Positions 26,745 through 34,801 of a stretch of 64,000 nucleotides of DNA are shown here, piece after piece. The translations under genes and the position numbers were made by a program. Position 1 is the first letter of the stretch. Each line of letters begins with the position of its first letter. The notes beneath the pieces are model-generated. The model was not told where the DNA came from, ran no database searches, and was given only the letters and a program-made list of their open reading frames with translations. Origin of the DNA: Leptothermofonsia sp049200465 (lineage in GTDB: Bacteria > Cyanobacteriota > Cyanobacteriia > Leptolyngbyales > Leptolyngbyaceae); contig NZ_CP120836.1 in assembly GCF_049200465.1 (NCBI RefSeq), forward strand, positions 806,001 to 870,000. Direction: 5' to 3'.

Positions 26745-26946
26745 GGTTCTGGTAACTCCTGCTTTTTTCCGGGTAGGTGAGGCATTCGTTCAGACAGGCA
26801 AACCGCACCATCGTCACGACTACAACGGTGCCAGGTTATTTTCCGTGTATAGAAGACAGCAATTCTCCCACTTCCATCCCAAAGAAGCGGGTTGGGGCAA
26901 ATACAGAATTATTGTGTGCCAAGCCTGCACTAAAGATTTGAATTAA
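26743..26946 (+). CDS. Possible small protein, uncertain
   Basis: A 67-residue frame includes HHRHDYNGARLFSVYRRQQF followed by HPKEAGWGKYRIIVCQACTK. The second half looks protein-like, with aromatic residues and a CxxC pair that might bind metal. The only in-frame ATG overlaps the start codon of the divergent gene, which is awkward, so the true start may be an unusual codon further in. It may be spurious. Confidence 0.3.
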   Translation: MVLVTPAFFRVGEAFVQTGKPHHRHDYNGARLFSVYRRQQFSHFHPKEAGWGKYRIIVCQACTKDLN

Positions 26947-27043
26947 GAACAGTAGAGCTAAGCTTTGTTTTCTCGACGCATGGGCATCAAGCCTTTATTT
27001 TTAGGTGACCACCCTCTGATACCGGCTGGGGACTAAAGGCTGA

Positions 27044-27225
27044 GGGAGTTGTGAGTTGTTAGCTGTTAGTTGTTAGAGAGGAGTGAGGGGGTAAATGGGT
27101 AGATGGGTGGATGAGTGATAGGGGGATAGGGTATTTCCCTACTCCATCACTCCCTCATTCCATCACTCTCCCACCCTCCCACTCCTTTCCTCTTTTAGCT
27201 CCTGATTCTCCGCTCCTGACTCCTT
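27044..27225. repeat. STRR heptamer tract
   Basis: TTGTGAGTTGTTAGCTGTTAG, cut here to its TTGTTAG theme, is followed by GATGGGTGGATGAGTGATAG, C-rich mirror units and CTCCTGA/CTCCGCT heptamers. The stretch 26947-27341 holds no gene other than these repeats. Confidence 0.6.
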
Positions 27226-27341
27226 CCAATAGAGCTAAGTTCTATCAAGGTTTAATTGCAAAAACTGAAACAACAGGTTGCAGATTGCATTTTACATACT
27301 ACACTTGTATTACAAACCTGTCCACACTTTTTTGGAGGTCT

Positions 27342-27677
27342 ATGATGCATACACTTACCCGCACATCCACCACTGAAATGGAAGTTACCAGCATTCGTCT
27401 AGAGCGGGAGCTGAAAGAGCGCCTTAAGGAGCTTTCTGGCAACCAGGGCTATCAGGCCCTCATTCGAGATATTCTCTGGAACTACGTGCAACAGAAATCG
27501 GGAGACTTTACGCCACAGGTTTCAAAGGCCGAAATACGAGCCACGATCGCCGCCACTGCCCAGCATGAAGAACGCTGTGCCCTCACAGGCAAGCCCATCC
27601 GTCCAAATGAGCCAATGTTGTTAGGACTCACCGTCAATGGGGTTCTTGTTCCCCTCATCCCCACCAGCTTGAAATAG
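27342..27677 (+). CDS. Small cyanobacterial protein with RHH-like N-terminus
   Basis: The product has 111 residues from ATG 27342 with a good GGAGG ribosome site at 27334-27338, preferred over a longer frame that runs through repeats. Residues 13-45 (MEVTSIRLERELKERLKELS followed by YQALIRDILWNYV) resemble a ribbon-helix-helix DNA-binding unit. The C-terminal part has a paired Cys-Pro turn (RCALTGKPIRPNEPMLLGL). Function unknown; a transcription factor is possible. Confidence 0.75.
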   Translation: MMHTLTRTSTTEMEVTSIRLERELKERLKELSGNQGYQALIRDILWNYVQQKSGDFTPQVSKAEIRATIAATAQHEERCALTGKPIRPNEPMLLGLTVNGVLVPLIPTSLK

Positions 27678-27689
27678 GAAGCCTGCTTC

Positions 27690-28410
27690 ATGAGAACTGA
27701 TACTGTTTGGCAGGACAAAACCTTAGTTGAAAGTTTTTTGGGAGTCTGAGGTGCGATTCCCTACGCTATAGACTCAGATCAACATCGCGCTGCAAGTTGT
27801 TGATCGAGCAGGAATCCCGGTCAGGCGAGTTGCTGATTTAGGCTGTGGAGATGGAGCGATCGCATGTGTCATCCTTGCCCGTTACCCAGCAGCTCAGGTG
27901 ACTGCCCTTGATTTTTCTGAACCCATGCTTGAGCAGGCCCAAAAACGCCTGCAACCCTATGGCGATCGCGTCACCTGTGCCCAGGCAGACCTGTATACTT
28001 CTGACTGGCAGACAGGACTGTACCCGTTTGATGTGAGTATTTCTGGCTATTGCATTCACCATCTGCCAGATGATCGCAAGCAGGCGCTTTACCACGAGAT
28101 CTATCACCTGCTGAATCCAGGAGGATGCTTCCTGAACATTGAGCACGTTGCATCTTCTACTTCCTAGGTCGAGAACCTGTTCAATGAGTCTCTGGTAGAT
28201 GCTTTCTATGATTGGCATCGATCTCAGGGGGGCACAGACTCTCGTGATAGGGTTGCCCGACGCTTTGTCTACCGTGAGGACAAAAAAGCGAACATTCTGG
28301 CTCCGGTTGAGACTCAATGCGAGTGGCTACGGGCGATCGGTTTGCAGCAGGTAGACTGCTTTTTCAAATGGTATGAGCTGGCCTTGTTTGGAGGGGTGAA
28401 GGAGTCATGA
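27690..28410 (+). pseudogene. Class I methyltransferase, inactivated
   Basis: The intended protein starts MRTDTVWQDKTLVESFLGV at 27690. It is stopped by TGA at 27747 (expected Arg before GAIPYA), shifts frame near 27775, and continues INIALQVVDRAGIPVRRVAD, LGCGDGAIACVI (motif I), ALDFSEPMLEQAQKRL and GYCIHHLPDD. An in-frame TAG at 28165 replaces an expected Trp, after which VENLFNESLVDAFYDWH goes on to the natural TGA at 28408. Two nonsense changes and one frameshift make it clearly dead. Confidence 0.8.
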
Positions 28411-28520
28411 CAGGTTTTGAGTTATAGGTTTTTGGGGTTTTAAGTATCCCTGACTCATAACTCAAAATTCACAACTCAAAACTTTCCCCCTCCCTTTGCT
28501 ATCATAGGTACGCAAGATAA

Positions 28521-28602
28521 GCGGATGTGGCGGAATTGGAAGACGCGCTAGATTTAGGTTCTAGTGCCGCAAGGCGTGAAGGTTCAAGTCCTTTCATCCG
28601 CA
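28521..28602 (+). tRNA. tRNA-Leu (UAG)
   Basis: A complete class II tRNA: acceptor GCGGATG at 28521-28527 pairs with CATCCGC at 28595-28601, and discriminator A is at 28602. The anticodon TAG sits at 28555-28557 in loop TTTAGGT. The long variable arm (TGCCGCAAGGCGT) and the T loop GGTTCAAGTCC are present. CCA is not encoded. It reads CUA and possibly other CUN codons. Confidence 0.95.
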
Positions 28603-28623
28603 TCAATTAGAAGAACGATAGAT

Positions 28624-28668
28624 AAAGGGTTTCAGCCACTAAGCAGGTTAAAACCCTTTTGTTTTTGG
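28624..28668 (+). terminator. Intrinsic terminator of tRNA-Leu
   Basis: AAAGGGTTT at 28624-28632 pairs with AAACCCTTT at 28651-28659 across an 18-base loop, followed by TTTTGTTTTT. Confidence 0.7.
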
Positions 28669-28703
28669 CTAAATTTTGCCTGCTAGTGACTATGAATTGG
28701 CTA

Positions 28704-28818
28704 TATAGCTCTACGCAGGTGCGTTAGGACATTGGAATTAGAGAGGGAGTGGGGGCTTCGCCCCCAGCCAGGGGTTCCACCCCTGCACCCCGTCCTAACC
28801 ATAATGACTACCGCTATA
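28704..28818 (-). repeat. Family A foldback repeat
   Basis: An inverted full copy starts TATAGCTCTACGCAGGTGCG and ends TACCGCTATA. The IS630 transposase remnant becomes readable at its right edge. Confidence 0.9.
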
Positions 28819-28825
28819 ATCTTTG

Positions 28826-29505
28826 GCAGGATGGCAAAGTTCGCTCCACCTGGACGTTAGACCTGTTGGCAGAAGTGGTTCTCCAGCAGGACATCACCTG
28901 GAGTCGAGCCAAGCGGTGGATTGGCTCTCCCGATGAGCAGTATGAGCTAAAAAAGCGACAGCACAACCGATGACTCAAGCTGAGAGAGCAGAACCCAGCT
29001 TGGATTGTGGGCGTTCTCGACGAGGTCTAGTGGAGTCGGTTGCGCGACCCAATGATGCACCCTGGCGTGAGAATGGGAAGTCGTTAGCATTGATGGAAGA
29101 GACACAAGACAAACGTGACCCTGAGGCTAAAGCCATCGCTTGTTATGGGGTGTACTTGAGAGCGCACTCTCAGATGCTGGTGCGCTGTGTGGAGCAACGC
29201 CCGCGGAGCAAGATCACTGGTGAGTTTTTAGCCTGGATCGCTCAGCAAGTGAGTCAAATGGGTCAGCGAGTGCGGCCCTTGATTGGGGATAACGTGAGCT
29301 GGCACTTCTCCAAGCCTGTGCGGCCATGGGTCAGGTAACACCAGGCTCAAGTCAAGCGAACGGGAAAGGGAGGGCGATTGATTCTCTCTCAGTTACCTGT
29401 AAAAAGTCCCTGCTTGAATGCGATTGAGTCGAAGTGGATTCATGCCAAGCGGGCCATTATAGAACCACAACGGATACTGAGCGCACAAGAAGTTAAGTAC
29501 TGAGC
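28826..29505 (+). pseudogene. IS630-type transposase remnant
   Basis: It starts LWQDGKVRSTWTLDLLAEVV and continues with SRAKRWIGSPDEQYELKKRQ. After a frame change near 28970 come VRPLIGDNVSWHFSKPVRPW (second catalytic Asp), a TAA stop at 29336, and in the same frame QAQVKRTGKGGRLILSQLP, then NAIESKWIHAKRAI (catalytic Glu). These are IS630-family DDE features. An internal deletion, a frameshift, a stop and a 23-bp tandem duplication make it non-functional. The left end is missing at the family A repeat. Confidence 0.8.
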
Positions 29506-29520
29506 GCACAAGAAGTTAAG
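29475..29520. repeat. 23-bp tandem duplication (two copies)
   Basis: The unit TACTGAGCGCACAAGAAGTT plus AAG occurs twice exactly, at the end of the IS630 remnant. Confidence 0.9.
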
Positions 29521-29671
29521 ACCAGAGTCTGTGACTATTTTGATTGTCCCCTGCTAGAACCCCTAGCAAAAAGGTCTCTTGAAAATACACTAGCAGCCCT
29601 TATCCTCTTGCCACCTGCGCCAGGTGAGTCTTGTCAGACAACCCGGCTGAAATCTCTTAAACTAATGACAA

Positions 29672-29811
29672 TAAGTAGGTAGCCACAATTAATTGTGAAG
29701 GTAATTATGAAGGGGAGAATGGGGCTGCATCCCCAGGCAGAGGGGGCACCCCCTCCACTCCCAAAATTTCCTTACCAAAATTTCCTTAATTTAATTGTGC
29801 CCAGCTACTTA
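29672..29811 (+). repeat. Family C foldback repeat (long form)
   Basis: TAAGTAGGTAGCCACAATTA on the left, GTGCCCAGCTACTTA on the right, 140 bp. It contains its own 14-bp tandem duplication (CCAAAATTTCCTTA at 29761 and 29775). Confidence 0.8.
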
Positions 29812-29844
29812 GAATCTGCGATATGAAACACAGACTAGGAACCC

Positions 29845-30048
29845 ATGCAAAATCTTTGGAATAACGTCTCTAAGTGGCCCCTGTTTGTTCTGGGAGCCAT
29901 TCTGGGTGTATTTTTCAACGCAGTTAAACCCCTGGTACCGCTGCTAAAAAATCCTGTTACAGCGATCGCGCTGATTGGTCTTCTGCTTGGAGGAATTGCC
30001 TTTATTGCGTTTACCTTGCGCGCCATGATGGGAATGGGTCCGGTTTAA
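29845..30048 (+). CDS. DUF751/Ycf33 family membrane protein
   Basis: The protein has 67 residues with two membrane helices (about 11-32 and 38-60). It starts MQNLWNNVSKWPLFVLGAIL and has the conserved PLVPLLKNPVTAIALIGLL segment of the DUF751 family, which includes the plastid-encoded Ycf33. Function is unknown. It is 84 bases upstream of rbfA in the same direction, a pairing seen widely in cyanobacteria (from memory), and supports co-transcription. Confidence 0.9.
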   Translation: MQNLWNNVSKWPLFVLGAILGVFFNAVKPLVPLLKNPVTAIALIGLLLGGIAFIAFTLRAMMGMGPV

Positions 30049-30132
30049 CCGATTACAAACCCGTGGCTGATTACGGCAAAGCTGCTAGCATTGAGCTATT
30101 GGCTTTTAGCTATGTGGAAGGGCGATTTTGTT

Positions 30133-30543
30133 ATGGCTACGAGTCGTCGGGTTGCTCGCGTTGCCGAACTCATCAAACGTGAAGTCAGTCAGATGTTGGT
30201 TTCTGGCATCAAGGATGATCGAGTCGGTGCGGGAATGGTCAGTGTGACGGATGTGGACGTTTCAGGTGACCTCCAGCATGCGAAGATTTTTGTCAGTATT
30301 TATGGAACTGCGGAAGCCAAAGCAGAAACGATGGCGGGTTTGAAATCCGCAACTGGCTTTGTTCGCAGTGAATTGGGGCAACGGATTCGTCTACGTCGCA
30401 CGCCAGAAGTTGTGTTTCTAGAAGATAATTCTCTGGAGCGGGGCGATCGCGTCCTTTCCCTCCTGAACCGCCTTAACCAAGAACGAAAAACCTTCGATCT
30501 TGAAGACTGGGACGATGGGATGGTTTCAGCCGAGGATGATTAA
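30133..30543 (+). CDS. rbfA: 30S ribosome-binding factor A
   Basis: RbfA is a KH-fold factor needed for late maturation of the 30S subunit and 16S rRNA 5' end processing. The 136 residues match the family: RVARVAELIKREVSQMLVSG, VSVTDVDVSGDLQHAKIFVS, GFVRSELGQRIRLRRTPEV and DNSLERGDRV. The start is placed at ATG 30133 (MATSRRVARVAE) because the 14 upstream in-frame residues are not conserved. Its C-terminus is acidic (EDWDDGMVSAEDD). Confidence 0.95.
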   Translation: MATSRRVARVAELIKREVSQMLVSGIKDDRVGAGMVSVTDVDVSGDLQHAKIFVSIYGTAEAKAETMAGLKSATGFVRSELGQRIRLRRTPEVVFLEDNSLERGDRVLSLLNRLNQERKTFDLEDWDDGMVSAEDD

Positions 30544-30616
30544 GGAGTAATGACACGAGATGTTATTCCCACTTGATTGGTGAGTTACGCTATCGCACCC
30601 TACAGGTACAACTCCG

Positions 30617-32290
30617 TTGGGGACTTGTGTGTCAATACAACTAACAACTCTCCCAGTGCTTGCCTTCCTTCCCGATATAGACTCCCTCTCCCTCTCCGAA
30701 CAAGTTGCCCAGATGGTGGTAGTAAGGGCTTCTGGTTACTTGTTTAATCATCAAATTCAATATCCCCAGTGGGAGCCGGATACCGAAACACTACGTCGTT
30801 GGTTGCAAGAACTGGGGATTGGTGGGGTGATTTTGCTGGGGGGGAGTGCGGCTGAAATTGCCCTGCGGACTCAGCAGCTTCAGGGATGGGCAAAAGTTCC
30901 GCTACTGATAGCAGCCGATGTGGAAGAGGGAGTAGGGCAACGATTCTCCGGAGCAACCTGGTTTCCGCCACCGATGGCGTTAGCAGCCATTGCTGAAAAA
31001 AATTTGCTACTGGCAAAGCACTATGCCATGCAGATGGGAACCGCTATTGCTAAAGAGGCACAGGCCATTGGGCTGAATTGGGTGCTGGCTCCAGTCGTGG
31101 ATGTGAACAATAATCCTGACAATCCGGTGATCAATGTGCGGGCCTTTGGCAGTACTCCTGAAATTGTGAGTGATTTGGCGATCGCCTTCATTCAGGGAGC
31201 CCAGCATCACCCTGTTCTGACAGCGGCCAAACACTTTCCTGGCCATGGGGATACTGCCACCGATTCCCATCTAGATCTGCCAGTTCTGAACCATTCTTTG
31301 GAGCGGTTATACCAGGTAGAACTGCCTCCGTTTCGGGCGGCGATCGCTGCTGGGGTAGATGCGGTCATGAGTGCGCACCTGCAAATTCCAGCGTTTGATC
31401 CAGACTATCCAGCAACCCTTTCTCACCGGGTTCTTACCGAAGAACTGAGACAAACCCTGGAATTTGATGGGTTGATCGTCACCGATGCGCTGGTGATGGG
31501 GGCGATTGCTAACCGCTATGGAGCAAACCAGGCACCTGTGCTGGCGGTAGAAGCCGGGGCCGATATTCTGCTCATGCCTGTCGATCCGGAGGGGGCGATC
31601 GCAGCGGTCTGTGCCGCCGTTGAAGAAGGACGAATTCCGGCGGAACGAGTTCGGGCTTCCGTCGAGCGAATCTGGAAGGCGAAGCAGAAAGTTTGTTTTT
31701 CGTTGCAGGAGGGGGAACCTTCCCATGCCTGGGAAACGCTACCACCCGCTGTAGAAGCTTGCGCAATCACAACTTCACTGGCACAGCCGGAGGCGATCTC
31801 GATTGCTACTGGCACCCTACAGGAATCCATGCAGGTTCATTGTCCCGTCACTCTCCCTCCCGCTGGTGTGGGGAACCTGCGTAACCTGATTATTGTGGAT
31901 GATTCACTTGCCTGCAACTTTTTAAATCACCATGCTCCTGCGATCGCTATCCCCAACCAGTTTGGCTACCAACTTCAGATGGTGGACAGCCACACTCCCA
32001 CCAGTCCTGCAGGTATGGATGAAACCGAACGACATCCCACCCTCCTGCAACTTTTCATTCGTGGGAATCCCTTTCGCGGCAGTGCAGGACTGACCCAGAC
32101 CGCGCAAGCCTGGTTTCAATTCCTGCTGAAGTCCGAACAGTTGCAGGCACTGGTTGTCTACGGCAGTCCCTATGTCCTGGAAAAGTTTCTGCCGGGTCTG
32201 CCTGCAGATATTCCCTACCTGTTTACCTATGGGCAGATGGCAGAGGCCCAGGCGATTGCCCTCAATGCTCTGTTCGGAAAGCGTTACTGA
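30617..32290 (+). CDS. Glycoside hydrolase family 3, beta-N-acetylhexosaminidase-like
   Basis: GH3 NagZ-type enzymes release N-acetylglucosamine from muropeptides during wall recycling. The NagZ signature KHFPGHGDTATDSHLDLP, with the acid/base His, is present near residue 205. The nucleophile region reads FDGLIVTDALVMGAI near residue 290. The 557-residue length includes a C-terminal domain beyond 360 that short NagZ enzymes lack. The start is unsure: TTG 30617 or GTG 30629. It follows rbfA by 73 bases and may belong to the same unit. Confidence 0.88.
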   Translation: MGTCVSIQLTTLPVLAFLPDIDSLSLSEQVAQMVVVRASGYLFNHQIQYPQWEPDTETLRRWLQELGIGGVILLGGSAAEIALRTQQLQGWAKVPLLIAADVEEGVGQRFSGATWFPPPMALAAIAEKNLLLAKHYAMQMGTAIAKEAQAIGLNWVLAPVVDVNNNPDNPVINVRAFGSTPEIVSDLAIAFIQGAQHHPVLTAAKHFPGHGDTATDSHLDLPVLNHSLERLYQVELPPFRAAIAAGVDAVMSAHLQIPAFDPDYPATLSHRVLTEELRQTLEFDGLIVTDALVMGAIANRYGANQAPVLAVEAGADILLMPVDPEGAIAAVCAAVEEGRIPAERVRASVERIWKAKQKVCFSLQEGEPSHAWETLPPAVEACAITTSLAQPEAISIATGTLQESMQVHCPVTLPPAGVGNLRNLIIVDDSLACNFLNHHAPAIAIPNQFGYQLQMVDSHTPTSPAGMDETERHPTLLQLFIRGNPFRGSAGLTQTAQAWFQFLLKSEQLQALVVYGSPYVLEKFLPGLPADIPYLFTYGQMAEAQAIALNALFGKRY

Positions 32291-32298
32291 TCAACGAT

Positions 32299-33381
32299 TC
32301 AGAGCGAAGTCACTTTGACGACTGGTTGAGCAGGATATTCTTTGACAAGCCGTAGGGCTGACATGGGAACTCGCCGCCCAGGAAAATAGCGGGGATGCCG
32401 TCGATTCATGGGTCGATCTGCGTAAGGTCGTGGATCAGGAAGCATTCTGGGCTGTTGGGCTTTGGCTACTGCGAGCCGTTCTTCGGCGATCGCGAACCAG
32501 ATCTGCCCAAATGTTTGGGGATTAAGTTCCTTGTCCTTCAGTTCGGGAAATAGTTGGAAGAACCGAGCATTTGTCAAACTATCTAACCTTGGGCTACTTG
32601 GCCCCCGCTCTCCCAGTTCTTGCAACCACCGATCGTAATTATTGAGATTGTAGGTTCCCAATTTTGAACGGGTTTCTGGGGAGAGTTGTGCCAGTATGTC
32701 ATACAGCTTCTGGGCGATCGCGTCTGACTGTTGGGCAGAGTCAGATTTCACTGAATAAAAAATATTAATTACCCCGCGATCGTTCAGTAAATCCTGAAAG
32801 AACTGGTAACTCACGCCCAACCGGGCAAGGCGATCGCGCTGTTCTGCTTCCCTTGCAGATTGGGCTGTTTCAGGGGCAGGGGTGTTCTCCGAATCGGGCA
32901 CCTGGATGGCAGGTAGAGGTGAAACCTGAATCGATCCTGGGGATACCACTGTTGGTAGTTCGGGAGTAGGACGGGTCAGATGATGACTGGCGAGGACTGC
33001 GATCGATACACTTGTGATACAGACACCACTGGCGATCGCAACTACGGGTAAAGCCTCCCAATTTCGCTCATCCTCTCGCCACCCTCTATCGATGGGGGTT
33101 ATTACTCCTCCCAGTTTGAGGCACTCCTGAACAATAGATTCCAACATCCGCAGAAGTTGACCCTCGTCAAGAGAAATGGGTCTGAGATCGTTAAGGTACC
33201 TCAAAATTCTCTCCCCGATGATATCAACGTGTTCACTGTCTAGCTTCTGTCTACGGCAAAGCCGCTTTAAAAACTCCTTCGATTCCCGACTCAGTGGATC
33301 TTCTCGAAGCACTCGCTGGGCGAACTCTAACGCATAGGTAATGAGGCGATTCTTATATTCACTGGCATGAGAGGCAGTCAT
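32299..33381 (-). CDS. Hypothetical membrane-anchored protein
   Basis: The product has 360 residues. The N-terminal 100 are helical and charged (ITYALEFAQRVLREDPLSRE, LKRLCRRQKLDSEHVDIIGE). One membrane helix lies around 113-131 (LPVVAIASGVCITSVSIAVLA), cut by a Pro/Thr-rich linker. The C-terminal 170 residues look like an extracytoplasmic domain (QRDRLARLGVSYQFFQDLL). No known family was recognised. It is convergent with the GH3 gene, with 8 bases between them, and divergent from a small RHH-like gene. Confidence 0.7.
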   Translation of the reverse strand: MTASHASEYKNRLITYALEFAQRVLREDPLSRESKEFLKRLCRRQKLDSEHVDIIGERILRYLNDLRPISLDEGQLLRMLESIVQECLKLGGVITPIDRGWREDERNWEALPVVAIASGVCITSVSIAVLASHHLTRPTPELPTVVSPGSIQVSPLPAIQVPDSENTPAPETAQSAREAEQRDRLARLGVSYQFFQDLLNDRGVINIFYSVKSDSAQQSDAIAQKLYDILAQLSPETRSKLGTYNLNNYDRWLQELGERGPSSPRLDSLTNARFFQLFPELKDKELNPQTFGQIWFAIAEERLAVAKAQQPRMLPDPRPYADRPMNRRHPRYFPGRRVPMSALRLVKEYPAQPVVKVTSL

Positions 33382-33398
33382 GAGCCCTCCTGAAAATT

Positions 33399-33428
33399 AG
33401 TATATATGAACTATATACAGTATATATG
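33399..33428. promoter_or_regulatory. Direct repeats between divergent genes, possible operator
   Basis: AGTATATATG occurs at 33399-33408 and again at 33419-33428, 20 bases apart, which puts both on the same face of the helix. A further palindrome GTACACATGTAC lies at about 33468-33479. The neighbour encodes a ribbon-helix-helix-like protein, a class that binds such paired sites. Confidence 0.4.
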
Positions 33429-33529
33429 CTCGTTGAAGAAAGCTCGCGAAAAATCCACAAATAATCGTACACATGTACTATCAAGTGTCTATAATTCATA
33501 TAGATCTCTTGTACTATATCTGGTTTGCA

Positions 33530-33838
33530 ATGGAGAAAAAACTGGTTAGTTTTCGCCTTCCCGAAAGCTTATTGACAGAATTGAAGGCTAAGGCACAAGC
33601 GGAGGGTGTATCGGTAACTGAGCTTATCTGCCGGTTTTCTCAGCAAGGGTTACATGGAAGCCCCCGTGAAACGATGGGTAACAGTAGTGCTGATACAGAT
33701 ATTCGGCTTGCTCTGGTCAGGTTAGAGGAGCGGGTTAACCGTTTAACCCAACTGGAAAGCCGTTTGGATACCTTTTTGGGCACCAAGCTAATTGGCATTC
33801 ACAGTGGCGGAGGGCAGGGAGTATTACACAGCAGATGA
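33530..33838 (+). CDS. Ribbon-helix-helix (CopG-like) protein
   Basis: The product has 102 residues from ATG 33530. A frame start at 33473 would add an unlikely 19-residue leader crossing the promoter. Residues 3-40 form an RHH unit (KLVSFRLPESLLTELKAKAQ, GVSVTELICRFSQQGL). The C-terminal half is a coiled coil (LVRLEERVNRLTQLESRLDT). It is probably a dimeric DNA-binding protein. No toxin gene is visible next to it, so an antitoxin role is not supported. Confidence 0.7.
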   Translation: MEKKLVSFRLPESLLTELKAKAQAEGVSVTELICRFSQQGLHGSPRETMGNSSADTDIRLALVRLEERVNRLTQLESRLDTFLGTKLIGIHSGGGQGVLHSR

Positions 33839-33928
33839 CAACAGAACCTTGCAAACACTACAGTTTGTGAATAAAGTTTGAGTTAATCTTGCAGAAATCC
33901 CATTTCAGCAGCCAGAAAGGAGTCGCGA

Positions 33929-34345
33929 GTGAACGCCGCCGAACAGGCAAAAAGCTTGGAAGTTGCCAGCAAAATCGCCACTGTGGTTAATCTGTTCAAA
34001 GCTGAATTTCCCGATGCAAGGTCAGACCTGAAGCCGTGGGCAAACGACCCGGATACGCGGGAACTGGTCGATCCTGACTCCATTGACATTGGGTTTCATT
34101 TCCCTGGGGTTTCCAAATCGCTTCAGAGCCGTAGCATTTTGCTCCAAATCCGGTTCCATGAAGATCTGGAGACGGGCGATCGCCGTGCTATTGGAATTGA
34201 AATGGCAGGTTTTGATCACCGGGGCAAACAATGGCGACTCTCTACAGTCGAAAACTGGATCTTTGAGGGCGAAAGCTGCCCCACCCCTGAAAGGAGCGAT
34301 AAGCTGAAAGCATTCCTCAGAAAGGTTCTGGAGCTATTTAACTAG
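33929..34345 (+). CDS. Conserved hypothetical protein
   Basis: The product is a 138-residue soluble protein starting with GTG 33929 and a GAAAGGAG ribosome site at 33915-33922. Visible features are an N-terminal helix (AKSLEVASKIATVVNLFKAE) and alternating strands (SILLQIRFHEDLETGDRRAI, WRLSTVENWIFEG). No known family was recognised. Composition is like neighbouring genes. Confidence 0.7.
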   Translation: MNAAEQAKSLEVASKIATVVNLFKAEFPDARSDLKPWANDPDTRELVDPDSIDIGFHFPGVSKSLQSRSILLQIRFHEDLETGDRRAIGIEMAGFDHRGKQWRLSTVENWIFEGESCPTPERSDKLKAFLRKVLELFN

Positions 34346-34407
34346 CAATTAGGCTGTTCGTTATGGGCTTTAGCTTTTCCCCTTTCGCCTTCCCCTGAAA
34401 CCGACTG

Positions 34408-34521
34408 TATAGCGGTAGTCATTATGGTTAGGACGGGGTGCAGGGGTGGAACCCCTAGCTAGGGGAGAGGCCCCACTCCCTCTCTAATTCCAATGTCCTA
34501 ACGCATCCGCGTAGAGCTATA
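34408..34521 (+). repeat. Family A foldback repeat
   Basis: TATAGCGGTAGTCATTATGG to CGCGTAGAGCTATA, 114 bp, with a core changed to GGGGAGAGGCCCC. Confidence 0.9.
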
Positions 34522-34555
34522 ACTGATGAACTCGCTTAGGCATTTGGGGATGCGG

Positions 34556-34800
34556 GGGTTAGGAAGGAGTGATGGGTGAATGGGTAGATGGGTGAATGGG
34601 TAGATGGGTGGATGAGTGGATGGGTGGGTGGAGGGTTTGTCAAATTTTTTGTGGCAATCCTGGAAAGGGGGGCGAGGGAATCAGGGTTGCGAGGAGTCAG
34701 AGCCCCGTTTCTAGAACACCCTCCAGTCCCTAATCCCCGTCTCTTAACTCCTGGCTCCTGACTTCTGACTCCTCACCCCCTCACTTAACTAACAAACCCC
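34556..34800. repeat. STRR heptamer tract
   Basis: GATGGGTGAATGGGTAGATG repeats run to about 34635 and are followed by CTCCTGGCTCCTGACTTCTG-type heptamers to 34780. No gene lies in 34346-34801. Confidence 0.75.
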
Positions 34801-34801
34801 T

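Noticed and set aside
27747..27749. TGA as selenocysteine or recoded codon in the dead methyltransferase
   Set aside because: The site replaces an expected Arg, no insertion element is visible, and there are further frameshift and nonsense changes.
28749..28818. Coding start in the repeat before the IS630 remnant
   Set aside because: The frame runs through the family A repeat by chance and then enters the remnant.
34556..34640. Possible CRISPR array
   Set aside because: The repeats are contiguous heptamers without spacers, i.e. STRR. No cas genes are near.
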